Assembly: GCF_024362695.1 (NCBI RefSeq)
Contig: NC_065417.1
Span: forward strand, 6,441,001 to 6,505,000
Source: Pectinophora gossypiella
Taxonomy: Eukaryota > Arthropoda > Insecta > Lepidoptera > Gelechiidae
Reading direction: 5' to 3'
DNA: 64,000 nt
Part shown: positions 9,617 to 20,700 of the stretch, one piece after another
Layout: each line of letters begins with the position of its first letter
Numbering within the stretch: position 1 is the first letter of the stretch
Program-made: the position numbers and the translations under genes
The notes under the pieces: generated by a model
Database searches by the model: none
Seen by the model: the letters and a program-made list of their open reading frames with translations, nothing else
What the model was told of the DNA's origin: nothing

Positions 9617-10322
9617 TAATAGTCTTAATTTTTATTATTTATATACCTATAACAAATACCTATTGTGTACTTTTTTTTGTAAAAATCATAACAATCAACT
9701 TGTGTTGTAAGCTATATTAAAATACTAATTGCAAAAGAAATGTTTCATTGTGAGTCACACTAATTTAATTTGCAAAAGCTTTGGCCGAGTAAGTAAGCCT
9801 TCTAAAATTATTAAAATACCAAACACATCGTAAACCATTACTTTTGGACAGGTCGAGCTCTTGAACCTGTCTGATCATAATCCAAATGGATATCTAACTG
9901 AATAAATACCAAGTTTGCTATTACCACAGCTATTACGGACTCTCTGTACACCACAGACCTGCAGCTAAGAAAGACCACACACCACACGCAGGTCCGTGTT
10001 GCTCTATGACCGTACCCAGATATTTGCCTAGATACTAAGCACAGAACAGAAAATGTAAAGAGAACGTCTTATTGGCATTCTAAATTATGGCTGCCATCTG
10101 CCATCGATATCTGACGGACGATGATTCAGTTAACGTCAAAGGCAAGAAATATAATAATAAACCAAATCAAAGGCTTTGTCTGGTTTAGTTATATTAATAT
10201 ACCATGACACCAGACATTGGGTTGTATATTATGTACTCCTATCAATAGGTATAACGTTTAATTTAATATTATCGTGTAAACTTTACACTTTACACTGTAA
10301 AGGAATCAGATAAACAAACAAG
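9617..10322. other. spacer between the two transporter genes
   Basis: About 700 bp hold the 3' UTR of copy 1 (ATTAAA-type signal near 9716) and the upstream region of copy 2. No ORF is present. A stretch near 9960-10110 looks repeat-like but has no second copy that I recognise in the window. Confidence 0.5.
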
Positions 10323-12269
10323 ATGAGTCAAAAACAAACTGAAACCACCTCGAGAGGAAGAAAAAGCATCGTTGTGGCACCGAGCAAGAACCGTGCCTCT
10401 ATAGCGGGCATGACGGGTACAGAGGAAGCAGAGATCGTCGCGCAGATCATAGTGCCCAGCGACACCAAGTGGGGGTGGGTGGTGCTTGCAGCTGCTTTCG
10501 TCAATGTCTTCATTTTAGATGGCTTCGTGTTCACGTATGGCGCCCTCTTACCCGACATTAGTAAATCTCTTGCGATTCCCGATTCATTAGCAGCTATGAT
10601 CAGCTCAGTACAAATTGGGTGTTACTTTATGTCAAGCCCAATCTCTTCTGCATTAATAAACAGATTCGGGTTTCGTACAGTCGGCATGGTGGGTGCGATA
10701 GTATGTAGTGTGAGTCTGTTTATATCAAGCTTTGCAAAGGATTTAGTAACACTAACGATGTTTTATGGTTGTTTTACTGGATTTGGATGTTCTCTCGTAA
10801 ATATGAGTTCTTCATTGATCGTGGGATTCTACTTTCAAAAGATTCGAGCCTTAGCTCTGGCAATTGTGACATGTGGCTCGAGTGTTGGAATTACGGTATT
10901 GTACCCGCTCAATAATTTTTTAATAGGAATAGCTGGATGGAGCACAACTGTCTTACTCTTCGCCGGATTTCATGCATTAATATACTTTTGCAGTCTGACT
11001 TTCCGGCCGTTACCATCCGTAACTATTTCAAAAGTTGAAGAGGATGGAAACCCAACACGTACAGTGACGTACCTACCTAGTACGGTCCGTGTGCCGAGGC
11101 AGCAATCAATCAAAGGGAATATTCCCGATGCTGTCGCCCCCACGACCACACAGCGCATATTTGGGACAGTTGAGAGCACATATTTTCCTACTGCTGCTGC
11201 TGTAGTTCAAGAAGAAGGTGGTCCCCAACAGTTACGTGCAGGGACATCAACAGCGCCTACTTCCCCCCAAACTCGACCGTCCAGGTTGGTAATATCAGCA
11301 CAAACTGGAGTCTCTCAACGCCAACTGAAACTTGTGCAATCAATGGTATCGAAAGCTCATGTACAAGAAGCGAGACCAGCGCCAGTACAAATTGACATAA
11401 CTGTAAAAAGTCGTAAAAAGGCTACATGTTGTGGACGCTTGTGTAGCTGGGAATCAGATGCACCTGAATCACGGCCAATGTATCAAGATGATGTTTTTTA
11501 CAATGGGAAAATAGAAAAGTTACCAGCTTATCAGAAGAGTAGAGCAGATGTACCGGAAGAAGAGAGAACGGGATTGGAGTATCAGATGGCAGTGACGCGT
11601 GCGGTGACGGTGGCTGACATCAACGAACGGCGCGGCGTGTTCACCACAGCCGTGCGCCGAGTGCTCGCCTCCATGATGAACCCCCAACTATTAAAAAGAA
11701 ATTCTTTTCGACTTCTCGTCGCGAGTGCGACGTTGTCGTATGCGGGGGCGTTAGTGCCTTACATATTCTTACAAGATCGGAACTTGAAAGCCGGCGTGGA
11801 CCCCGTTCACTGTGCATATTTTGTGAGTGTATTATCATTATCAAACTTCGCAGGTAAATTAATCCTCAGCTCGCTAACTATGAAATTAGATGTTTTACCA
11901 ATTTACTATAGTTCATTAATGTTATCGGGAGTAATGACAATATTATCGGGAGTAAGCTACACTTTAGTGTACCAATATTTATATAGTATTCTGTTCGGTT
12001 TTGGGATTTCCTCTATAACATGTTTGAGAAGTGTTGTAATAGTAACGGTATACGGTCTGGAAGCTTTAACAAATGCCACTGGTATAGTAGTAATGTTTAT
12101 TGGTATAGGAAATTTTTTTAGTACTCCACTAGCAGCCGCAGTCAAAGATGCGTATGGTTACGACTACGCGTTTTATATGTCAGGCTTGCTTATAACAATA
12201 GGCGCTCTTCTGGCGACCCCCATGAGGTGTTTCGCAAATAGAGAAGATAAAGCTGCGGTTGCTAAGTAA
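10323..12269 (+). CDS. monocarboxylate transporter-like MFS protein, tandem copy 2
   Basis: It has 648 residues in one exon and is the tandem paralogue of the upstream gene. It carries the SLC16 signature in the form DTKWGWVVLAAAF, followed by ILDGFVFTYG, then 6 + 6 predicted membrane segments around a long polar central loop. The loop shares EYQMAVTRAVTV and RRVLASMMNPQLLKR with copy 1, so this loop region is as conserved as the membrane parts. At the TM8 position where copy 1 has Arg (AIGRLVLG), this protein has Lys (FAGKLILS); this may alter proton or substrate coupling. The ATG at 10323 has no competing upstream ATG nearby. An AATAAA lies at about 12314. The role is inferred from family only. 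Confidence 0.88.
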   Translation: MSQKQTETTSRGRKSIVVAPSKNRASIAGMTGTEEAEIVAQIIVPSDTKWGWVVLAAAFVNVFILDGFVFTYGALLPDISKSLAIPDSLAAMISSVQIGCYFMSSPISSALINRFGFRTVGMVGAIVCSVSLFISSFAKDLVTLTMFYGCFTGFGCSLVNMSSSLIVGFYFQKIRALALAIVTCGSSVGITVLYPLNNFLIGIAGWSTTVLLFAGFHALIYFCSLTFRPLPSVTISKVEEDGNPTRTVTYLPSTVRVPRQQSIKGNIPDAVAPTTTQRIFGTVESTYFPTAAAVVQEEGGPQQLRAGTSTAPTSPQTRPSRLVISAQTGVSQRQLKLVQSMVSKAHVQEARPAPVQIDITVKSRKKATCCGRLCSWESDAPESRPMYQDDVFYNGKIEKLPAYQKSRADVPEEERTGLEYQMAVTRAVTVADINERRGVFTTAVRRVLASMMNPQLLKRNSFRLLVASATLSYAGALVPYIFLQDRNLKAGVDPVHCAYFVSVLSLSNFAGKLILSSLTMKLDVLPIYYSSLMLSGVMTILSGVSYTLVYQYLYSILFGFGISSITCLRSVVIVTVYGLEALTNATGIVVMFIGIGNFFSTPLAAAVKDAYGYDYAFYMSGLLITIGALLATPMRCFANREDKAAVAK

Positions 12270-13031
12270 TAAACACCTTGTCAAACCCGATTTAGTTATA
12301 CGTACATACTCTGAATAAATACGTGCTACTTCCCAAACACAACGTTTTTCTTAATTAGCGTTGATCTTCCTACCTACGTAAAGTAATAGAATATAGTACT
12401 CTGTACTCTTAATCCCTAATAGATAGATCCGCTAATCCGCGCCGGATGTCGCTATGACAACTCATGGAAGAAAATGCCGATGACGACGCGACGCTACCCT
12501 GAGTACAGTCCGATTCCGATACAGTACCTTTACCGAGGTAACCAGGTCACAGTTCAACATTCAATAAAGAAACTAGTGATACTTAGGTATAAAACAAAAT
12601 AAGCATAATCGCCATACTTTGTTGTTTATCTTAAGGAACATTGTATATACTGTACCATTATTGGATGTAGTTTTGAGTTGGACGTAATTCATTTATTTTT
12701 TTCAACTCACTTGCTCGTAACGTAACTATTTTATTACAGTTTTTTTTTTCCTATCACCACCTTCAGGTTTCTTCAGGTTAGGTAAGCGGATCCTGTGAAA
12801 AACGGGATAACGCTAGGGAGATGATGATGATGATGACCACCCTATCACGTCGGTGTAACAGAAAGCTCGGTGAGGTGTGCGTACTTAGTTCATTTTGCGA
12901 TGGATGTACCCTAGATTACCTCAGTTGAGATATTATCGTGAGCTTACGTTACGTTTTTTTATGTTCAAGTGTCATGATCACTCATATTTTAAAGGAAGTT
13001 GAATTATCTGCAAGTAGATATCTCAATATCT
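12270..13031. other. intergenic with short repeat fragments
   Basis: There is no gene. 12768-12835 is the 3' end of a tRNA-SINE family (GTAAGCGGATCCTGTG ... GGGAGATGATGATG), related to the full copy at 42218-42574. 12848-12953 is a repeat also present at 36657-36765 (ACAGAAAG ... GTACTTAGTTCAT ... GAGCTTA). Confidence 0.5.
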
Positions 13032-13223
13032 AACATGAATATTGAAAAGCGCGGGAAACTTCCGAAATTGGCGGTCGTGTTTTTTAGTGAAAATTTAATT
13101 TAATTGATTTCGTGTGGGTTCAGTGGAGTATTTCTGTATTATTTTATCTGTTAATTCATATTTATATATATTCTTCTAAAATACTTGCTGCTGTGTAGTG
13201 GTAAGTGAGTTTTTCTTTTTACT

Positions 13224-14768
13224 ATGGGGGTTGATCCCCCCGACGACCCCGGTGGCGACCGGGATCGTCATCGTGTCCCTCATGTAGGGATGGAAGTTAT
13301 TGTTGACGATACTTCGTCAATGGATACGGAGGACGGGTGCTCCTCTCAAGTCAGAAAACGTGTAAGACCCTTGAGAAAGATTTGCAAACATTGCAACAAA
13401 AAGCGCAAAAGTAAAAATGGTAAAAACGTTTCGGGTGTAGACAAGTGCAATTGCAATTCTGACGAAGACAATTCTCTTTTATCAACAATACCTGATCCTC
13501 CACCTCCACCACCAACAGTCACAGTAACTAATCAGCAAACCCAGCAGCAACAGCAAGTTGGTAGGAAATATGTTTCTTCCGACCTAGCACCCTATGTGGT
13601 GCACATTCAAAAGGAGCAGTCTACTCCTGACGATCCTGTTTCACTGCATCCCATTCAGTTTGGTAGCGTTCTAAAGAAAAATATGATTAAAAACATAGTG
13701 AACGGTAGCTTGAAACGGATCGGCAGAAATAGACTATCCATGGCCTTTTCCACATATTCTGATGCTAACGCTTTTATTGAAAATCCTTGCCTTGCCAGCC
13801 ATAGTTTGAGAGCTTTCATTCCAACCTTTATTATCACACGGATGGGTGTTGTCAGGGGTGTCCCTGCTGACTGGCCTGAGGATGAGATTTTGGATAATGT
13901 GAGTGTCCCCATTGGTTGTGGGAAAGTTCTTAAAGCTAGGAGAATTAAAAGTAAAAAAATTATAAATGGGTCTCCAGAATTTACTAACACTGAAACAGTT
14001 GTTTTAACTTTCGATGGACAAGTACTACCAAAACGTGTGTTTATGTGCTATACTCCATTGACTGTCGACTTGTACATTTATCCAACCATTCAATGTTACA
14101 GCTGCTGCCGTTTTGGTCATACAAAGGCTCAATGCCGCTCCAAGCCTCGCTGTTATAAATGTGGGCAAGGTCACACTGCCGAATCTTGTTCAGTAGAACA
14201 AGAGGATGGATCATGCTGTCTTTGTTCTGGTTATCATTTTGCCACTAGTAAGGCTTGTCCTGAATTTTCCCGACAAAAAAATATCAAAGTGTCAATGGCT
14301 CAAAACTGCATCTCATATTTAGAGGCTTCCAAATTACACCCCGTTGTCTCCAAATCTTTTGCTGACGTTCTTAGAACTTCGCAACATAAACAATCTCAAG
14401 ATGAGGCTGCTAACCCAGCAGCTCGATTGTCCCCATCTTCCAGCTCATATAAAAAAACAGTTTTCCTTAAGCCTCGTGCTCCTCCTACGCCTTCGGCTGG
14501 GTATGACCGGGCTGCACATGCATCTCTAATAAAAGATTATGATATACCTCTATCTTCACCAAATGGTTCTGCTCTGAAAAATGATAACTCAGAAAATGAT
14601 AAATCAAACCAACCCATAGCGAAATTAATTTTGTCTCTTATTGAGCTTTTGTTTAAATCCAGTTTAATTCCCACCAATTCTATACCGTCCCACGTTGCCC
14701 AACTAATTGAAAACACTGTGTCTATCAATCCCAATAATGGATCAGGTACTCCTACAGTGGAATTGTAG
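13224..14768 (+). CDS. element A ORF1, gag-like zinc-knuckle protein
   Basis: This 514-residue nucleic-acid chaperone-type protein of a non-LTR element would bind element RNA. The N-terminus is acidic and then basic (KRVRPLRKICKHCNKKRKSK), followed by a Pro/Gln stretch. The conserved core VVHIQKEQ ... SLHPIQFG ... NGSLKRIGRNRLS is shared with element B ORF1. Three CCHC-type knuckles start at about residue 291: CYSCCRFGHTKAQC, CYKCGQGHTAESC and CCLCSGYHFATSKAC. The frame is open from ATG 13224 to TAG 14766-14768. The end overlaps the start of ORF2 (14737) by 32 bp. It is intact as sequence. Confidence 0.88.
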   Translation: MGVDPPDDPGGDRDRHRVPHVGMEVIVDDTSSMDTEDGCSSQVRKRVRPLRKICKHCNKKRKSKNGKNVSGVDKCNCNSDEDNSLLSTIPDPPPPPPTVTVTNQQTQQQQQVGRKYVSSDLAPYVVHIQKEQSTPDDPVSLHPIQFGSVLKKNMIKNIVNGSLKRIGRNRLSMAFSTYSDANAFIENPCLASHSLRAFIPTFIITRMGVVRGVPADWPEDEILDNVSVPIGCGKVLKARRIKSKKIINGSPEFTNTETVVLTFDGQVLPKRVFMCYTPLTVDLYIYPTIQCYSCCRFGHTKAQCRSKPRCYKCGQGHTAESCSVEQEDGSCCLCSGYHFATSKACPEFSRQKNIKVSMAQNCISYLEASKLHPVVSKSFADVLRTSQHKQSQDEAANPAARLSPSSSSYKKTVFLKPRAPPTPSAGYDRAAHASLIKDYDIPLSSPNGSALKNDNSENDKSNQPIAKLILSLIELLFKSSLIPTNSIPSHVAQLIENTVSINPNNGSGTPTVEL

Positions 14769-17595
14769 AAGTGCTGCTGATAAAAAACCTGAAATAATAT
14801 TTTTAATTAATAAATATAATCCTTCAATAGTCTGTCTCTCAGAGACATGGCTTTTGCCTGAATATTCTTTTAGAATATCAGGTTTTAATATTCTTAGGAA
14901 GGACAGAGCTAGTGATGCGCATGGTGGTGTTGCCATCCTTATCAATAGTTCTGTTCCTTACAAACAAATATCTCTTCCTCCTGTAAATAATGGTGTTGAA
15001 GCCATTGCTATCTCTGTAAATAATGTGTGTATAGTTTCTGTATATATTGCTCATCCTACTTTAGCTTTGTATAGTGATCTCACTAATATATTAAAATGTA
15101 TACCAAGCCCTTTTTTAGTACTAGGTGATTTTAATGGCCAGCACCCGGCATGGGGAGGTTCATCTAGACATATTTTTTATGGAGAAGAAATGTTGCGAAT
15201 TTTAAATTCTCTCAATCTCTGTATTTTAAATGATGGTACTCCTACTCGGCGTACTGGCCCTGACGAGGGCCCTAGTGCTCCAGATCTCTCTATATGCACG
15301 CCTAATCTTGCTTCTATTCTTTCGTGGTCAGTTCACCCTTCTACTTGTGGAAGTGACCATCATCCCATAACTATTAAGTTTCCTTCGTTACATCCAATGA
15401 TAGCTCCGAAACCTACTCCCCGTATGAAATATAGATTACCTAGTGATTGGTCTGCATTTAGTCAGCAAGTTGACAGTAAAGTTTCAAACCTCCCTTCTGT
15501 CTGTATGGGTAATGAGATGGCTTGCTCTGAGGCTCTTGTCAAAGTCATGATTGAGGTTGCAGATGCTTTATTCCCAATTAAAGTGGGCGGCTCCAGAAAA
15601 ATCCCCTGTCCACCTTGGTGGGACAACGAGTGCACAGAGGCTATAAAAAGAAGGAGGGAAGCAGAAAGGGTTTATTCCTGTTTAATGACATCTGTGAACT
15701 ATGAGCTTTACTGTCAAGTGGCACGGGACACTCGTAAATTTTTGAAAAAGAAGAAGTTTGAGGGATGGAGAAGATTCTGTAATAATATTTGTCCAGATGT
15801 TAATGTTTCTGTTGTTTGGCAAAGCGTTAGGAGATTCAGGATGGGTGTTAATCCATCATCTAGAGGCTCTTTATCTTCAGAGCTAGCTGAACAATTCCTA
15901 GATAATCTAGCTCCTTCTTCAGTTCCTGAGTTACAAATTCAGTGCTTGCCAACTTCAATTTCTAATAATTTATCAGGATTAAATTCACCTTTTTCCATGT
16001 CTGAAATTAAAGGCATTTTAACAAGTTTAATTGACACGTCACCCGGTCAAGACGGTATACCCTATTCCTTTTTCTGTAACAGCAGTGATAAAACTTTAAA
16101 TTACTTCTTAAATATTATAAATTCTATTATGTTGTCTGGCAACATTCCTCTCTCATGGAGGTCCCAGTTAGTAATACCTATCTTAAAACCAAAGAAACCT
16201 CCTTCTGACGCTTCTTCTTACCGACCTGTTGTTTTATCTTCTGTACTGGCCAAATTGGCAGAACATTTAGTCAAAAATAGGCTAGAATGGTATTTAGAAA
16301 GCAATAGATTGCTCTCTGAAAGTCAGTTCGGCTTCAGAAAGGGCAGAAGTACTTCTGATAGTTTGAGTCTGTTTATGACTGACATTAGACTGGCATTTTC
16401 AAAAAATGAATCCATCCTCTCTGCTTTTTTAGACATTAAAGGTGCCTATGATAATGTTGTTATTTCTATTCTTCATAAGAAATTAAAATCATTAAATGTT
16501 CCGGAAATGCTCACTTCATTTATTATTAGAATGCTGTCAGAGAGATCTATAAGTGTTACACTAGATGGGTCCCAGATATCTAGAGTTGTTTGGCAGGGAT
16601 TACCTCAAGGCTCAGTGCTGAGCCCTTTACTATATAATGTATATACTTATGATTTAGAGGATTCCTTAAGTAACTCAGTTAATATTTTACAGTATGCAGA
16701 TGATCTTTTATTGTATTGTTCAGGTAAATCTGTTTCTAATTTATGTAACACACTTACAACATCTCTTGGTATATTGAAGGGTTGGATGAATGATAATGGC
16801 TTAGAATTATCCGTTTCCAAAAGCAATGTAGTGCTTTTTTCTCGTATGAGATCTCCCCCTGAAATTAATGTTTTTTATGATAATATCCCCATGCCTGTAA
16901 GTTTACAATGTAAATTTTTAGGAGTTATACTGGATTCCAAACTTACTGGTATCCCACATTGCAATTATATTGAGGCTAAATGTGAACGGAATCTTAATAT
17001 TATTAAATGCCTCAGAGGTGTATGGTGGGGCGCTCATCCTACTTCTCTGAGAATCATTTATAATGCACTAATCAGGAGTGTGATTGATTATGGATCTTTT
17101 TTGCTGGAACCATGTAGTGCTGCTGCTTTAAATAAACTAGATAAAATACAATCGGTAGCTTTAAGGATTGTTCTGGGCGCAATGAAGACTAGCCCTATTA
17201 ATGCAATGCAAGTAGAGTGTGTTGAACCCCCTTTACAACTGAGGCGGCAGTTTCTTTCAGATAGTTATTTATACCGTTGTTTACAACTAGGTGACCACCC
17301 ACTTTTAACCAAGCTAAAAATCCTCTCTGAAGAAGTCAACTCCTCAAGTTACTGGACTCATAAATGCACTCCTTGTTTAATTAATAGTTATCAAAAATTA
17401 CTGTCAATTGATACGCCAATTCATAACTCAATATGTTTCCCTCTTTACACCTCAAACTATGAAGCCCTTGTTTATAAACCTGATGTTCGTTTAAACTTGG
17501 GTATAACTAAACAAACTTTTGAGGCATCCAATGTTTTCAATTTCGTTCTAGACACGGAATTTGACAATAGCACTGACAGTTGGCATCATGTTTTT
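14737..17595 (+). pseudogene. element A ORF2, 5' part (endonuclease and reverse transcriptase)
   Basis: This replication protein of element A was cut by insertion of element B. The ATG at 14737 (MDQVLLQWNCRSA) is preferred because the same MDQ start occurs in element B; the frame is open upstream only from non-ATG codons. The apurinic-type endonuclease comes first (ETWLLPE, VLGDFNGQHPAWGG, GSDHHPI). Next comes the reverse transcriptase (SYRPVVLSSVLAKL, FGFRKGRSTSD, AFLDIKGAYDNV, GLPQGSVLSPLLYN and the active site YADD at about residue 653). The coding frame stops being native at 17595, inside the TSD. A further 78 bp of open frame runs into element B and is accidental. Counting both parts, the frame would be about 1,238 codons from this ATG, with no internal stop. 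Confidence 0.87.
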
Positions 17596-17743
17596 TTTTT
17601 TTTTTTTTTTTTTCTTTTTGGCATGACGCGGTTTGCGTATTTGCCACCGACAAAACGAGGAAACATTTCATAAAAATAAAAGGAATTTAGTAAAACATGA
17701 ATTTAGGAAGAAGGATCAGAGGATAGGGATATATAGGATAGGA

Positions 17744-20700
17744 TTATAATTTTATATCATTAACACAGATAAATATGGATAAGAATTTATATATATCAAA
17801 GTTATTATATGAAAGAAGAATCGGGATACTAGTAGGTAAAGGGATATTTATAGAAAGTAAATTACGATATAAAAAATTTGTGTTATTAATAGGACAAGCA
17901 AGAAATATGTGGTTAACATCGGCAACGTCCAGCCCACAGTCACATATAGCACAGTCTATTATACCAAATTTAGCGAGTTGAGCTGGGCTACAAGTGTGTC
18001 CTAACCGCATACGGATAAGACAACTTGTAGCCCTTTTACTAAATTTAAATCGGAAAAACCACGGTTTGGAAAGTAAGGTAGGTTGGATTAAAGCATAAAA
18101 TTTGCCTTTGCTTCGACTACTTTTCTTCCATTCGTCTTTCCAGGCATCGTGGAGAAACGAAGCAGGAAGTGCCATTAAGTCATGGGAATAATTTTTGTAG
18201 GGCACCATGTCACCACACTCTATTGCATCCTTAGCCAGATGATCAGCTCTATCATTCCCACCAATGCCACAGTGACTGGGAACCCAAGCAAACACCACTG
18301 AAAAGCCTAATAAATGGCACCTGTGAAGAAGCTTTCTGATTTCTATAATGATGGGATAAACTATTTTTGATTTAAAAGGAAATTTAGCCAAAGCCTGAAG
18401 AGCACTTAATGAATCAGAGAAAATAACCGTTTCTTTAAGTTTGACCGTCAAAATATAATCAACGGCTTTAAACAGACCAAAACATTCTCCTGTAAATACT
18501 GAAGTTTCGGCAGGAAGTTTAATCTTTTGGACTATGTTAAATTGTTGATGGAAAACGCCAACACCAACACAGCCACTTTGACACTGTTTCGAGGCATCAG
18601 TAAAAATGTGGTGAAAATGAGACCAATCGCGTTCCTTGACAAAATTGAAAGAATGTTTCGCCTCTGGTTGATTCTTACTTATTCCAATATTGAGATGAAT
18701 GGAAGGGGTTAATATTAGGGAAACGAAGCTACTACAAAATAGAGGGTAAACTACAGTTTGATGAGTAGGTGCTTTAAGGTAAATAAACTTTTGATAACTT
18801 TTGACTAAACAAGGGATTGATTTATGTGCCCAATATGTCGTCGAGTTGACATCGTCAAACAGTTGTTCTAACTTACACCGTAGAGGATGATTTACCAACT
18901 GAAAGGCTCTGAAAATAAATTTATCCGATTGATACTGTCGGCGTAAGAATAAAGGAGAATCATTACATTCAATTTGAAGACAATTAATGGGGCTAGATTT
19001 CATAGCTCCACATATTATCCGTAACGCTTTAGACTGAATGGTATCCAGCTTTTCGAATGCAGTGCTATTACCAGGAGCCAGTACAAAAGAGCCATAATCT
19101 ATTACACTTCTAATGATAGCATTGTACAAAAGTTTAAGAGTAAATGGATGGGCACCCCACCATACACCTGACAAACATCTTAGAATATTTAGATTACGTT
19201 CACATTTACCTACTACGAAATCACAGTGGGCCTTCCCTGTTAAGTGGGTATCCAAAACAACACCTAAAAACTTAACTTCATTCTTAACCGGGATAGAATG
19301 GCCATCATAGTAGACAAAGAAAGGAGGAGGAGCTCTCTTTCTGGTAAATGCCATAACGGAACTCTTAGATGGGGCTATCTCAAGGCCATTTGAATCAAGC
19401 CATGTTTTAAGACCAGAGAGAGCAGAAGATAAAGAGGAACACGCAACAGGTATATCACGATCTGTGCAATAAAGCAACAAATCGTCAGCGAATTGAAGAA
19501 TACTTATCCTGTCCCCGATTGAGGATTCTAAATCGTGGGTGAAAATGTTATATAATAAAGGACTCAATACAGATCCCTGTGGTAAACCCTTCCATACTAG
19601 TCTTGAGGCTGAGTTAGAGTTATCAAGAGGCAAATTAATACACCTCTCAAATAACATATTATAAATAAAATTGGACAGAATATTTGGGACATTCAAAGCC
19701 CTAAGTTTAGACAAAAGGATTGATAAATCAACACTATCATAAGCAGACTTAACATCTAAGAAAGCCGCTATGACGGAATGGTTAAGCGTAAAAGCTAATC
19801 TAATGTCAGTCACAAATATAGCAATGTTGTCAATCGTGCTTCTACCCCTTCTAAAACCATACTGACTGCTACCCAACAACTTCCCACTTTCAATGTACCA
19901 TTCAAGGCGTATCTTAACCAGATGCTCTGCAATCTTCATCAGAACTGAAGATAAAGCAATGGGTCGGTAATTGGTAGCCTCAGAAGGATCTTTATTTGGT
20001 TTGATAATGGGGATTATTGTTTGGATCTTCCAAGCAGATGGGATATTACCAGTGATTAGAATTGAATTGATAAGTTCAAGAAAGTATGAAAGGGCCCTAT
20101 CATTTAAATGACTCAAGAAGGAATACGGGATCCCGTCGCAGCCTGGGGCAGAATCTTTTACCTGTGACAGAACACCCTTGAGCTCGTCAAGAGAAAAAAG
20201 ACTGCCGATACCAAAAGTAGTCGGAGATATAGCCGGTAATATAATGTTCTGAGGCACAAAAGGAGGCGCCAGCCGATCCAAGAAAGGATCAACCAAAGAG
20301 GAAGGAAGGAAACCTGAATAAGTATCTCGAAAAGCGGATCTAAATCTTCTGATATTCTGCCACACTAGGGATGGCCGAGAATCAGGAGACAGAGCCAAGC
20401 AGAATTCCTTCCAACTTTCATACTTCTTTTTCTTAAATAACTTTCTAGTTTCTTTCATAATTATAGATAATGAATTAAAATTTTCATCTGTAGACAATTC
20501 ACGGTACATTATTTCTGCTTCCTTTCTCCTTCTGATAGCTTCTGTGCAATCACTATCCCACCACGGAGGGGATGGGATGTAATCAGAGGGTCTGCTTTTT
20601 ATTGGGAAAATTTCATCGGCGACTTCAATAAATGCTTTGGCAAATGCTTCAGCACATTGTGTTTCAGAGTCCTGATCAACTTTGGGAAGAGAGTAAATTC

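Noticed and set aside
14707..14736. Earlier start of element A ORF2
   Set aside because: The frame opens with TTG. The ATG at 14737 gives MDQ, as in element B.
17596..17673. Apparent C-terminal extension of element A ORF2
   Set aside because: It reads through the poly(T) and 3' UTR of element B by chance.
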